Shown here: positions 1-10,931 of the stretch, in pieces
How positions within the stretch are numbered: the first letter of the stretch is position 1
Layout of the letters: each line of letters opens with the position of its first letter
Origin: Cornus controversa
Lineage: Eukaryota; Streptophyta; Magnoliopsida; Cornales; Cornaceae
Direction: 5' to 3'
Length of the DNA stretch: 64,000 bases
Assembly (NCBI GenBank): GCA_026545225.1
Contig: CM048845.1
Coordinates: forward strand, 53,110,033 to 53,174,032
The notes under the pieces: generated by a model
What the model was told of the DNA's origin: nothing
The model's input: only the letters and a program-made list of their open reading frames with translations
Databases searched by the model: none
Made by a program: the position numbers and the translations under genes

Positions 1-610
1 TTTTCTCCTCTCACTCTCTCTCTCAGTTCTGCAAACCCAGAACTGCCTTCTTCTTTTATTTTATTTTTCTTTCTCCTACTACACTAAATACATATATGCG
101 CCCATGGTCAAATCTTTCCACACATGGTATAACATCTAGTCATGCATCAAGACACATGTCCACCATGCATACTAAAAACATAGCTAAGTCATGTGTCTTT
201 ATTTTTATATGCTTTATAATATAAGTATTTTCTATTGTACTAACATATTAGTCTACCAAGACAAAAATCAGAGATTTGCCCCCATATGTCTAATTTGCCT
301 TCCATACACTAAGACACATGGCAGTAATTATGGCATCTGTCCTACCACTCCAATATATATAAATTCATAATAGAGTAGCTGATATGTAGATATACATTTA
401 TATATAGATCTCTTAGTTTTACAAATACATTTACTTGCTATCTCAACCAAGGTCAAATCTACCTTGCATGCAATATGACACTTGTATAACATGTGTCTTT
501 CTTAATAGAGCAATGTAACTAAAACCCTTAATTTATAAAAGTAATTATATATGTCTATATTCTTTTCTCGAGAACGTCAAAGTCACATGGGTTGGTTTCT
601 TTTGAAAACC
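1..610. other. AT-rich flank, no gene seen
   Basis: A short CT-rich tract opens the window, followed by AT-rich sequence with runs such as ATATAT. No open frame here resembles a known protein. This is the left flank of the solo LTR that starts at 616, and its last five bases (ACTCC, 611-615) are the left copy of the target duplication. Confidence 0.5.
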
Positions 611-615
611 ACTCC

Positions 616-3237
616 TATAGAGACCGGAACCAAATTTGACCGGTTTTCAAAAATTTTTATCATTTTTGCTATAAATGCATTTCGAATGATGTTTTGGATG
701 TTTCGAGAGTGGAAAACATGTTTGAAAACATGTTATGAGGTTTTTGGAAGGTTTTGGAAAATTTGGAGAAGTTTGACTTTTTGGTCAAACCGGGGCCAGG
801 AGGCGACTTAAGTGGGCCCGGGGAATCCGGAAAATTTCCAAAAATATTTATTTTTGGATATGGACTAAACTAAATATTTAGAGTGTTAAGGAAGTGATTT
901 CGAGTCCAACGGAGTTTTCGAGAATTAATTCGGAGGTCGGGAAGGTACATTAAGTGACCCGGGGGCAAAACGGTCATTTCGCGCCCCTAGGACTGGAATA
1001 AATATCCCAGGGAGATCTGAGATCTTATTTCTCACGGTTCCCTCTCTCTCTAAACATTTCCCTCTTCATCCCTCCACCTTCTCTCTACATTTCGGGTGCA
1101 TTCGGCTTGGATTTGTGATTCGCCGAAGAAGGAAAGTGTGTAGGGGACGGCTAGGGCTTCGGTTTGAACCGAACAAACTCGTATTTTGGCAAGGTAGAAC
1201 CTGCTGGAAATTTTGATAAGTGCTTGGAAGGTCTTCAATCTTGAGGTAGGGGTGTTTCTTCTCTTCTAGTTGTCGATTCTAGGGTTTTGGGTGGTTCGGA
1301 GAGGTTTTCGGTTGAGTTTGTATGTGAGAGAGATGGGCAAGGGGCTGAATTTTTATATTTCCTCTTCCCTTGTGATTATGCATGCTAGATAGATCCATCT
1401 TGATGAATATATGATGTGTGGGTAGAATATGTGCAAAGTGTGCAAAAATGAGAGCATGATTAGCTATATTGTGTATTATATGCATATGTAGGTTATGTGT
1501 ATTTTGGGGTGCAATCATATGATTTTATGTTGGTTGTGTGTGTGTATAAATGTTGAATGTATGCTAGGTTATTTTATAGCAAGTGTGTGCATTGTTGAAG
1601 CATGATCAAAATATGCTAGGTTGTGGTTTGTAGGCATATGAGAGTGATATGCATGCCTTATGACATATATGTGACCATGTGTTGTTTTGAATGTTAGAAT
1701 GCATGCTAGGCTTGTTATAGCATTGATATGCATTGAAAAGCATGATATACGAGTGAGTGCATTCATACTTGGATTGTATGTTGTCGTGTGCATGAAAGCA
1801 TTTTACATGCCATGTAGTGAGGGACATGTAGGTCGGTGTCGGGTCGGCACCTAGGAGGGGAGGGGCATCTCTACTGAGCCGCAGTGTTGCTCACCCCGCT
1901 CCCCCAAACATTTTTTTTCAGGTAAGAAGTCGAGAATGGATGAAAAGAGCTTGCTTCCTTACTTGGAGCATTTTGGTGCATTTTGGGGATCTTTTGAGAT
2001 ATATGTATGGACTATGTTTTTGGCTATCCATGCCGGCATGTGGCATGTGGATTATGTTGATTTATAGTTACATTCACGGTGTATGTAACTTGTATATTCA
2101 TTTGAATCCTTATGTGTATGGTCTCATGGATTTTATATGAATGTGGAGCTTAAATGGATGTATGTATCCTTTTTATTCTTTATATCTTGAACTCTTGGAT
2201 ATGAAGGTTTTGAAGAGTGGATTTATATTGGAATCACGGTTGTAGGATTTTGATGTGTGAGTTAGGTTGTATGTATGAGTTGATGAATATGATCTTTGGA
2301 AAATGAGGATGGTTTATGCGCTTGAATTCTATGTGCATTGAGAATTTAGGATGAGTTTTCTATGATTATACAAGATTTGAGATTCAAATGTGTAGGTTGA
2401 GTTGTGAGTATGATATTATATCATTGGGGGATGAATTATATGTTTTATGAATGATCCAAGGTGGTTTGGTTGAGATTTGAGTTCAAATGGATCTTGTATA
2501 GGTGTTTTAGAGCTGCTGGGAAGTGCATTTCGATCAATCGAAATGTCCATTTCGATTGATCGAAACTCCCATTTCGATTGATCGAAATGGTGGCGAATTT
2601 TTATGAATTTTTAAGCTTTATTTCGATCAATCAAAGTCCCAACTTCGATTAATCGAAATATTGCAGGTCCAAGTTACCGAGGGGCTGTTTTCTTCGATTA
2701 ATGGGGTCAAAATCTCGATCAATCGAGTACTATTCACAGCTTTTTCCAAAACTTCATTTCGACGTAATTTCTTCGTTCTAGATCGGAATTGAGTGTGGTT
2801 TTTTTTGAACTTGAGTATTTTTGGATTCTATATCCAATGATATAAGCCTCAGTTTCATATTCCAAACACAGAAGGTTTTGAGGCTCGAAAGTGAGTGATT
2901 TTCAAAGGTGTGGACATGTAAATGTTCTCTAAAGTGTGTGATTCGATGTAGGGACCTTGGGGATTGGTTGAGGTAGTGTTGTGTGAATTTATATGCAACA
3001 ACTAAGTTAAGCTTCCACTGAAAATGAGTGTAATGAGGGTTCACTGGAGTTAAATGGACAGTTAACCTCCGGTCTTCCGAGAGTGGGGAAATTGGGGCAT
3101 TATGGCATGGTATCAAGGATAGATACTATCGTATGAGGGTGCTTTTGATAGTTTATGGGGTTGAGTGACCAAGTTCACACTCGGGATTCGAGGTCGGTCC
3201 GGGGAAGTCTCGGCGGTCTGGATTTTGGGGCGTGACA
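616..3237 (+). mobile_element. Solo LTR of a Tekay-like Ty3/gypsy chromovirus
   Basis: The segment ends in GGGGCGTGACA, the type of LTR terminus seen next to a primer site at 58531 and, in reverse, at 49309. It is flanked by a perfect 5 bp direct repeat, ACTCC (611-615 and 3238-3242). Much of it aligns by eye with the minus-strand LTR at 49309-52057: the AGAGA-type start, the block around 690-900 and the palindrome cluster near 2525-2730. A promoter-like stretch (AATAAATATCCC, then CT-rich leader) lies near 1000-1060. No primer site follows and no coding region is attached. A lone LTR with an intact target duplication is the known product of recombination between the two LTRs of a full element. 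The start is inferred from the duplication and the alignment. Confidence 0.7.
2525..2735. repeat. Cluster of TCGATyrATCGA palindromes inside the solo LTR
   Basis: Five or more imperfect copies of an 18 bp palindrome of the form ATTTCGATCAATCGAAAT occur at irregular spacing of about 20-60 bp. The same kind of cluster sits near the end of the related LTR at 49585-49810. Function unknown. Confidence 0.7.
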
Positions 3238-3242
3238 ACTCC

Positions 3243-3983
3243 TCTCCTATATGACACACACACATATATTATAAAAGTACTATTATAATGCTACTTCCCA
3301 AGCAACCACTCAAAATAGTCTTTGAGTTATTCAAAATATACACATTACAACAACCCAAATTACCTGTGCACATTAGCAAAACTTCACTATAACTAAATTT
3401 TGGTAACCCTTAAACCTATACTAAGACTTCAGGGTATTACAGTATAGTTTTGATTATTGTGTTTTTCTTGAGCTCTTATATATTATTAGTTTGATTTCGG
3501 TCTTTATTCACTAGTTGAGAACATGACCTACATTACAATAATTTTTTATCAATTGTTATATCTAAATCAACTGGAGATAGGATCAATTTCATTGGATAAC
3601 AAGTTAATGGATAATGATTTTAGCAAGAAAATAAGTACAGAACATGATAACTACTTATTATTATTGAAGCAATAGATGATTTATTTAGTTAATAAGCTAA
3701 ATGTGAATTTATTATTATATGATTAGCGATTATGAGAGAGATTTATCAAATTACTTGGTGTTTTTCAATTACCTAGGTTTATTTATAGGCTAAAGCTTTA
3801 GAGTAGTATGTCTTCATTAGAAGAGGGTGCTACGTTGGGGAGATTGAATGGACTTGGCTGCCTTTTCACCAATAGAATTCATATTACCTGTGACTATTGG
3901 ATTTTAAATGTAATGAAAGTATCTATCAGCTTGTATAATTTTTTTTTTGTTTTATTCATATATATATTCAGGACAGAAATTAG
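3243..3983. other. AT-rich spacer, no gene seen; possible LTR remnant at 3243-3441
   Basis: On the minus strand, 3441 reads TGTAATACCCTG, which resembles the start of many plant gypsy LTRs, so 3243-3441 may be an old LTR fragment disrupted by the solo LTR. The rest is AT-rich with a CA microsatellite near 3252. Short open frames here have no recognisable domain. Confidence 0.3.
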
Positions 3984-3988
3984 GTTGT

Positions 3989-5339
3989 TGTGAGATGCGT
4001 GGTGCAGAAGTGTCTGCAAAAATTAGATTAAAACCTAGAGTGGGGGTGATTAGGTTTACTCACTTTTTGCTTAATTATTCAGATTATTCAAGTTTAAGTC
4101 AAATTAAAATTTTAAGCAATCCCACAAACTAAGTAAAGAAATAAAGTGCAGTAAAGTAAAGTAAACGAATGCATAAGAGATACGTGAAAAATGTAGATCA
4201 GCAAGAAACTATGGGTGAGGCTTTTTAGCTCTGAAAAAGAAAATCCACTATTATCAAAGCAAAGTACAATAGACTCTATCCCAAACTCACACCCACTGCA
4301 CTCTGACAAGAAATTTTATACAGAACACCTCAGGCTTACAATTACGACCACCTCGTCCCACTGCTCCAGATTCCCGACTAATGTCAAAATCCTTTCAGAA
4401 GTGTAACTAGAATAACACAAACACTTAATAAATATTCTGTCCTCTTTTTAGCACGATCTTCTTCTCCTTCATCACCAACGACTCGTTGTCAAATAAACCA
4501 ATCAAGTAACTTGATCATGAAGAATATTCAATGTAGTTTTCGAACAGTTAATCAAGTAAATATGGAACACCCTAAATCACTCAGTTAATATGTGTGTTAT
4601 CTAAAAAATATAAACAAAGAATTTGAGTGAAAAATAATTTGCTAGAAAAATATCTCAATGCTTTATCTTTCTAGAAATTCTTAGTTTGATATATATTTTA
4701 AACCTTTGTCAAATCACACTGAGAGAGAAATCATATGAGGTTTTTATAGAGGATTAAAATCCTAGTTTTCCTTAAAAAAATAAGTTAAAATTCAATAGGA
4801 AACAAGTCCCTACGACTTTAGAAAGTTCTGGGTCCATTCCAGGTCAAACAGGACAAAATTGGTAAAAATCTGCAGACCAAAAAAGTTAGACCGGTCTGGA
4901 CTTCACTTAGAGCAGTCCAAATCCTGTAGCATACTCAACAGGAGTTACTGAGGCCTCATGGAGTGGTCCAACCTTGAAAAGTTCACTATTTTGCTTTTAA
5001 ACTCCATTTTTCAAGGTCAGAACCTCTTGTTTTAAAATATTTATGGTCTCACCACTTTACCTAGATTACGTGACTCTTATATGTGATCAATGATGTCCTC
5101 ATGCATTCATAACCATCTCAAAACTTCAATCAATCAAATTCTTATTTAGTCTATTGACAACTTTTCTCGAAGATTCTAGGTTCATTCTTTAACAAACTCT
5201 TACATGGTTGGTGTAGAACTTCATCCTCTTCTGAGACTTCAATTACATAATCAATGATAGAAATATAACATAAATAATACAACTGAATGATGTTTGGTTT
5301 TTACACCAAAGATTGCCAATTACAAAAATATACATCACA
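3989..5339 (-). repeat. 3' LTR of the copia-like element
   Basis: Matches 7362-8516 over most of its length, and is about 200 bp longer. It contains the palindromic motif GACCGGTC near 4890 and ends ATCACA before a purine-rich tract read on the minus strand. Confidence 0.75.
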
Positions 5340-6167
5340 ATCTTCCCCTTTGGCAATTTGATGGCAAAATCAACCTGGATAATCATAACCTAACCACTGA
5401 AAAAATCAGAGTACAATATATCCCCAATACAAAGAAATATAACTTGAACTCTTAGAGAATCATGAGCAAGCTTTCAACCTTCAAATGTAGTGTTCGTCAA
5501 ACCTGTAAAATCTACATATCATGCAAACAACACTACCTGTGAAAGCTTAATCAAGAAAAATATAATGATATAAAATCATGTCCAAACTCCTCCTTAATCA
5601 TATACCAAAAAAAATATGTCTCCCCATTTATATATGTTTCACATGTCATCCCATTTCTAGTATTAAGTCTCCCCCTTTTTGGAACAAATTAACAAAGTAA
5701 GACATATGAGAACATGAGAGAATAAATATGACATGATTAAGTGAGAAACACCCTCCAATTCAATATATCACATAAGTTTCAAAATCATAGAAGGTTGCAC
5801 ATAGACACATTAACCATGGCAAATAAAGAAAGCATAAAACATAACATGTTTGAGCAAAATAAAAATAGAACATACCAAGTTCAAGTACCAAATCTAGATT
5901 CAAATAAAGCTAACTACTCAAAGTCTAGAAAAACTTAAACTAAGTCTCAACCATCATGACCTAATCCTCATCACCATCATCACCATGAGCTCTAGAAGTT
6001 CTAGGGTGGGCTTTCCTAATCAATACTTTAAGCATTGAAAACTTCCTCTTCAAGTACTTTTCCATCCCCTTCATGGATTGATTGTATTTTCTAGCATTCA
6101 AACCAAAATTAGAATCTAGAACATAGAGTCCAACAATAGGAGCATTATCATCACTCCCATCCTCAGT

Positions 6168-6920
6168 CTATTCCTCAACAAGATGTCTTGTCGCCTCCTT
6201 CTGAGCTTTTTCCTTCATTTTGTTAGTGATTGAAAACTTAACATTCGAAGCCGTGAACTTCCCTTTTGGCTTCATCACTTGAGCATTTGAAGGAATATAG
6301 ACATTCTTTGCCTTGAGAATTTTCATTATGATTAAAGGAAAAGGAAAAGCCTTGGTAGCTCTCAAATGATTTGACTCTTGAATCATAGTCCTCAAAATAG
6401 TTGCCGGCACATTAAATCTATCACCATTCACAATGTGATATAGTTTCTCACTTTGAGGCCATGACAAATCACCCTTATGGTCATGATGGTCAAGAGTATA
6501 GGACACAATCAAATTCAATACAGAGATATTGTGAGTGAGGTAGAGACTTGGAACTTTATTTGCAAGCAATGGAGCATTCGGTTCACACAACATTCCAATA
6601 ATTTCTTCTATGCTTGGTCAATTTTCTTCAATACCTAGATAAGGAAACATTAAACCATTATGTACCTTTAGAACTTCAATAACCTCAAAAATTAATTGGG
6701 TAGTCACCTTGATTTTTGTTCCAAAATACTTCACCGTCATCCATAGCTCATGGTCATTATATGAAAGCACATTCCTCCAGAAATAATGAACCATGCCGGG
6801 AATGCAATCTTTGCCTAGTTTAGCTAGTGAAGCCCAACCATTCTCTCTGAAATAATGCACAAACTCCAAATCATATCCTTTCCATACGCTCTCCAAATCA
6901 AAACTCTGTTCACACCTCAT
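6168..6920 (-). pseudogene. Accessory ORF block, resembling the putative plant transposon protein domain
   Basis: Two adjacent minus-strand open frames (6618-6920 and 6168-6593) look like successive parts of one protein. The first carries a Trp- and aromatic-rich stretch (GWASLAKLG, then VHYFWRN). The second carries SLYLTHNISVLNLIVSYTL and then a GDRFNVPATIL region. This layout, an N-terminal part around a W...FY/W-rich segment and a C-terminal part with an L..NISVLN helix, resembles the plant-specific 'putative plant transposon protein' domain found in unclassified plant proteins and element ORFs. It occupies the interior where pol would normally lie. Its biochemical role is unknown. The assignment is from memory of the family; a profile search against PF20167 would decide it. 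Confidence 0.45.
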
Positions 6921-7092
6921 TGGTCTATAACCAACTACATTCTTGTAATTCTCAAAGATTCCTTCATCATCAAATGATCTTCCATGAATATTATGTTACC
7001 TTTTGGTGTTAAATAAACATTGATCCATTATCACCTAGAATCACCAGCCATTGCTATAACGAGCAGAATGCAAAATAGGAATATAGGAGCCA

Positions 7093-7332
7093 TTAGAGAA
7101 TTTTCACTAACACTTGGTGTGCAAGCTTTGAGAACTTAATAGCCATCAAAATTCTCTCACCTTGATATTTGAGAAAGGCTTTCATGCGAGACTTCCAAAA
7201 GGTATAATTTGAACCATCAAACAAAGGAGTTTGCTGAATTGATCCACCCTCTTTCATACTAGTTTCCATGATGATTTTTGGAAGCAAAAAATAAATTTTG
7301 ATTTTAAAAATGCTTCGCAAGGAACTACTCAC
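7093..7332 (-). pseudogene. Gag-like N-terminus of the copia-like element
   Basis: The minus-strand frame contains TPLFDGSNYTFWKSRMKAFL, the signature of Ty1/copia gag N-termini (L-x-G-x-N-Y-x-x-W-x-x-x-M). It lies immediately downstream of the primer site of the 5' LTR, as expected for gag. Only the first part of a gag is recognisable before the accessory ORF block begins. This is the main reason for calling the element copia-like. Confidence 0.6.
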
Positions 7333-7361
7333 AAATTAGAGAACACTACTTGGATACCAAT

Positions 7362-8516
7362 TGTGTGTTTCGCAGTGCGAAAGTGGCTGTGTAAGTTAGA
7401 ATTAAAACCTAGAGCGGGGTGATTAGGTTTACTCGCTTTTAACTTAAATATTTAGATTATTCAATTTTAAATCCAATTAAAATTTTAAGCCATCCCACAA
7501 AGCAAGTAAATAAATAAAGTGTAGTAAAGTAGATCAAACGACTACACAAGATATATATGGAAAACCCAGATTGTCAAAAACCATCAGCAAGTATTCTGTA
7601 CCCTTCATAGCATGATCTTCTTCTCCTTCCTCACCAATGAACTGTTGTCAAATAAACCAATCCAGTAACTTAGTCACGAAGAAATCTTCAATACAGTCTT
7701 CGAACAGTTGATAAAGCAATTACAGAACACCCTAAATCACTCAATGAATATGTGTGTGCTCTCAAAAATATAAACAAAGAATTTGAGGGAAAAATCCTTT
7801 GCTAGAAAAATATCTCAATGCTTTCTCTCTCTAATTCTCAATTTGATGAATATTTGAAAGCTCTGTAAAAGTACACTGAGAGAGAAATCATATGAGATTT
7901 TTATAGAGATAAAAAACCTAGTTTTCCTTAGAAAACAAGTTAGAATCCAATAGTAAACAAGCCCCCACGATTTTAGAAAGTTTTGGGTCCATTCCAGGTC
8001 AAAACTAGACAAAATTGGTCAAAATAGGCAGACCAAAAAAGTTGGACCGGTCTGGGCTTCACTTGGACCAGTCCATCTCCTATAGCCTAATCAACAGGAG
8101 TTGTTGAGACCTCTTGGACCAGTTCAGCCTTCACTTGGACCGGTCCAACCTTGAAAAGTTTACTATTTTGTTGAAAAACCCTTCTTTTCAAGGTCGAAAC
8201 CTCATGATTTTAAAATATGTGTTCTCACCACTTTACCTCGATTACGTGACTCTTATATGTGATCAAAATGCTCTAATTCATTTGGAACCATCTCGAAACT
8301 TCAATTGATTGAATTTTTATTCATGCCATTGACAACTTTTTTTGAAGATTCTAGTTTCAGTCTTTGACGAACTCTTACATGATTGGTATAGAACTTCATG
8401 CTTACGCTGAGACTTAAATTACAGGATCAATGATAGAAATATAACTCAAATAATATAACTCAATCTTATTTGGTTTTGACACTGAAGATTGAAAATTACA
8501 AAAAATATACGTCACA
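7362..8516 (-). repeat. 5' LTR of the copia-like element
   Basis: Begins TGTGTG and ends GTCACA on the plus strand. It contains several copies of the palindrome GGACCGGTCC or close variants between 8045 and 8155, some preceded by CTTCACTTGG. The primer-binding site lies just outside at about 7352-7361 (minus strand). Confidence 0.75.
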
Positions 8517-8521
8517 GTTGC

Positions 8522-10131
8522 TTTATAGATGATTCTTTTTCACCTCTAGGATGAATGGATTGAAGTTTACATGATGATTAAGAGAAATCTAACTCCAAAT
8601 AGTTCAAAAGTTTAGAAACTTCCAATTAATTTTTTACCAGGTTTTATATTAAACTTCAAGGTAGTGTTGGTTTTCTAGGACAACTCTCAACTCTAGTCCT
8701 ATAGTTCAATTACCCAGGTTTCTATGGAAGCCCACATAATTAGAGTTCTAAAGAGAGCATTCCTTGCCCTGGGACATTTAACTTGCATGTTTTAGGATAC
8801 TTTTTGTATGAAGGGTCTGTAGTTAAATTATAATCCTAAACTTGTTAATTTGAAACAAATGTATTGCCTAAATACATTCAATTTATAAAGAAGTATAAAC
8901 ATTGTCAGGTAGATATATATCATGCATATTGAGATTTGATTCATCGTATGTAGTCTTAAACATTTTATGTTGTTATAGAGAATCAGTAGCCAAGGTTTTT
9001 CTTGATGTGATGCAATTTTAATGGGACTTTTTGGTCATGGTTTTAAGCATTTCATAGTTTCATTTTCTTTTTTGATCTATATGTTTATTTTGGATGAATT
9101 GATGTAGATCTTGTGTGATTCTTAATTCAATGTGCCTGGACATTTGCAAAGATTTGGTGAATTGGTGCTTCTTGAATACTTTTTAGAGAACTAATAGGAA
9201 TATTGTTTAATGTTGGCTTGGTTTTAGCTATGGGGCTTTGACTTAGGGGGATTTTGAGGTTATTCCTTCACACATTATGGGGTTTTCCTTGGATTGTCAC
9301 CATTGGATTTCTATTTGAAAGGATAATTTATGAATTTCTGATGACTATATTACTTATTATTGGTTATTTATGTTCACAAAGCAATATATATTTATGAAAG
9401 CAACTGCCATCAGAAATAAAAAATTAAAGTTATTTTCCTTCATTTTCAACAAGGAAAGTATTTGATTTAATGCATCAACTACTTTGATTTAGTAAAGATG
9501 AAATCTCTGAATCATGTTTGTATTATTAGAGGGTAATTCTATTGGGTGAGGCATGTATTATCAAAATTGTGAAGTGTATTTTATATGTTAGGGGAACATT
9601 TGGAGGATAGGATATGAATAGGAGATGGATTTTAATTCTTGAGAAGTGGCCTCCCAAAAAAACAAAATAGTGCCACTTCTTATAATCTTAGAGGATTAAA
9701 AGGTTCTGTTATTTATGAGTGAAGTACTTTTGAAGATGCCAATTGACCTGTTAGACAACATATGGTAGAATATTTGAGAGAATCTAGTGCTTTAATGGCA
9801 ACAAAATTTTGTTAAGAATTTGAACTTAATGACTATTCTGATTCTTTTATCTCATTGTAAAACGTAAATTTCACTAAATTGCAGGTGAAAATGTTTCTTC
9901 ATATGCTTCTCTAAACTTGGATGATACTATTGCATGAACAACTTGGTACGAGGGGAACATATCCTTGTGGATTTAGACATGATTTCATGCCTCAAAATTC
10001 TAGAGTCATCATCATTGTCATCATTCATCCTCTGATGAAAGAGGTTGTAGCTAGAAAGAGGGCCCAAATCACTGAGAAAAAAAGTGATTAGATAACGGAG
10101 CAACTTGGTTGTGGATATTTGTGAAGGAGTC
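8522..10131. other. AT-rich intergenic DNA, nothing recognised
   Basis: No open frame of useful length, no terminal repeats and no RNA gene were recognised. It could include the body of the transposon whose end lies at 10772, but nothing in it shows a transposase. Confidence 0.4.
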
Positions 10132-10260
10132 TATAACATCCCGAAGGAGCTTACGTTTCATTTGGTGTTGAGACTTTGGGGAGGAATGCAAATCTTTATG
10201 AAGACATTGACTGGGAAGACCATCACATTAGACATTTTAATTGGGTTAGAAGACATTGAA
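10132..10260 (+). pseudogene. Polyubiquitin fragment spanning a monomer junction
   Basis: The plus strand translates to [18 protein letters not shown] directly followed by [17 protein letters not shown]. This is the end of one ubiquitin monomer (normally YNIQKESTLHLVLRLRGG) joined head to tail to the start of the next ([17 protein letters not shown]), the diagnostic arrangement of plant polyubiquitin genes. About 29 of 35 residues match the canonical sequence from memory. Resemblance fades after TLDI and before YNI. The substitution R to W before the terminal GG, and the lack of the rest of either monomer, show it is a non-functional relic. It lies about 275 bp inside a CACTA-type terminus, so it may have been captured by that transposon or may predate it. 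Confidence 0.8.
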
Positions 10261-10535
10261 ATATGCATATGTGTAGTTGTTTAACATATAGATAGTTTCT
10301 AAATACTCTGTAGTTTCTTAGTGCCTTTGGGTTCTAAATATTTTGCTCTTCAGAATTGAATAAAATTTGTTTGTATATATACAACTTCTCTATTCAGTTT
10401 CCATATGTCTCTGGATTATATATATAAGGATGTTTATGCTTTGGTTCATAACCAGAATAAATAACAACAACAAAAAGAATTCAATCAGCCAAAAAGAAAA
10501 GAAAACAACAAAAAAAAAGAAACAAAATTACTATA

Positions 10536-10772
10536 TTATTTGAGATGGTATGTACTGTCATTAATACTAGTGACTATTAGCGACAAAATAGTTGTTGTCA
10601 GAAGTTTACAAAGTAATAGCGACAGTCGTTACTATCGCTAATATGTTTTAGACGAAATTATTTGGGACGATAACTACAGTTGCTAAAACCCCAACTTTTA
10701 GACTTTTAGCAACGGTTTTTGGACTTTTAGTGACAATTTTTATCATCACTAAAGCCCTAGATTCTTGAAGTG
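10536..10772 (-). mobile_element. Terminus and subterminal repeats of a CACTA (En/Spm) DNA transposon
   Basis: Read on the minus strand the segment starts at 10772 with CACTTCAAGAATC, one mismatch from the common CACTACAAGAA inverted terminus. It continues with repeated TAGCGACrGT and ACCGTTGCTAA units in both orientations, typical subterminal repeats of plant CACTA elements. The opposite terminus was not found, so the element is truncated or its body has decayed. No transposase is visible. The three bases outside the end are TTT, the size of a CACTA target duplication, but the partner is missing. Confidence 0.6.
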
Positions 10773-10931
10773 TTTGATGTTTAATTTAGACCCCATTCAA
10801 TACTAGAATTAATGAAAGTTTGGAGTAAACTATTTTTTAAAAAAATATTGAAGCAAATTAATCCAATATTTGTTTTTTATTAAAGGGATGGACTAATCAG
10901 TCGTCTATACGTACAAGTTACAGGAAATTAA

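Larger units (their letters stand above)
3989..8516 (-). mobile_element. Non-autonomous copia-like LTR element (LARD type)
   Basis: Two long direct repeats (3989-5339 and 7362-8516) begin TGTG and end CACA. The flanks are GTTGT (3984-3988) and GTTGC (8517-8521), a nearly perfect 5 bp target duplication. On the minus strand a primer-site-like sequence (TTGGTATCC, complement at about 7352-7361) adjoins the 5' LTR and a purine-rich tract (about 5340-5352) adjoins the 3' LTR, so transcription ran right to left. The 2 kb interior holds a gag-like start and an accessory ORF block. No protease, integrase, reverse transcriptase or RNase H is visible, which defines a large non-autonomous derivative. 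The LTRs differ clearly in sequence and length, so this is one of the older insertions here. It is broken in several places. Assignment to Ty1/copia rests on the gag start alone. Confidence 0.7.

Noticed and set aside
551-811. 86-codon frame MSIFFSRERQ
   Set aside because: It runs across the target duplication into the solo LTR, so it cannot be an ancestral gene, and it has no recognisable domain.
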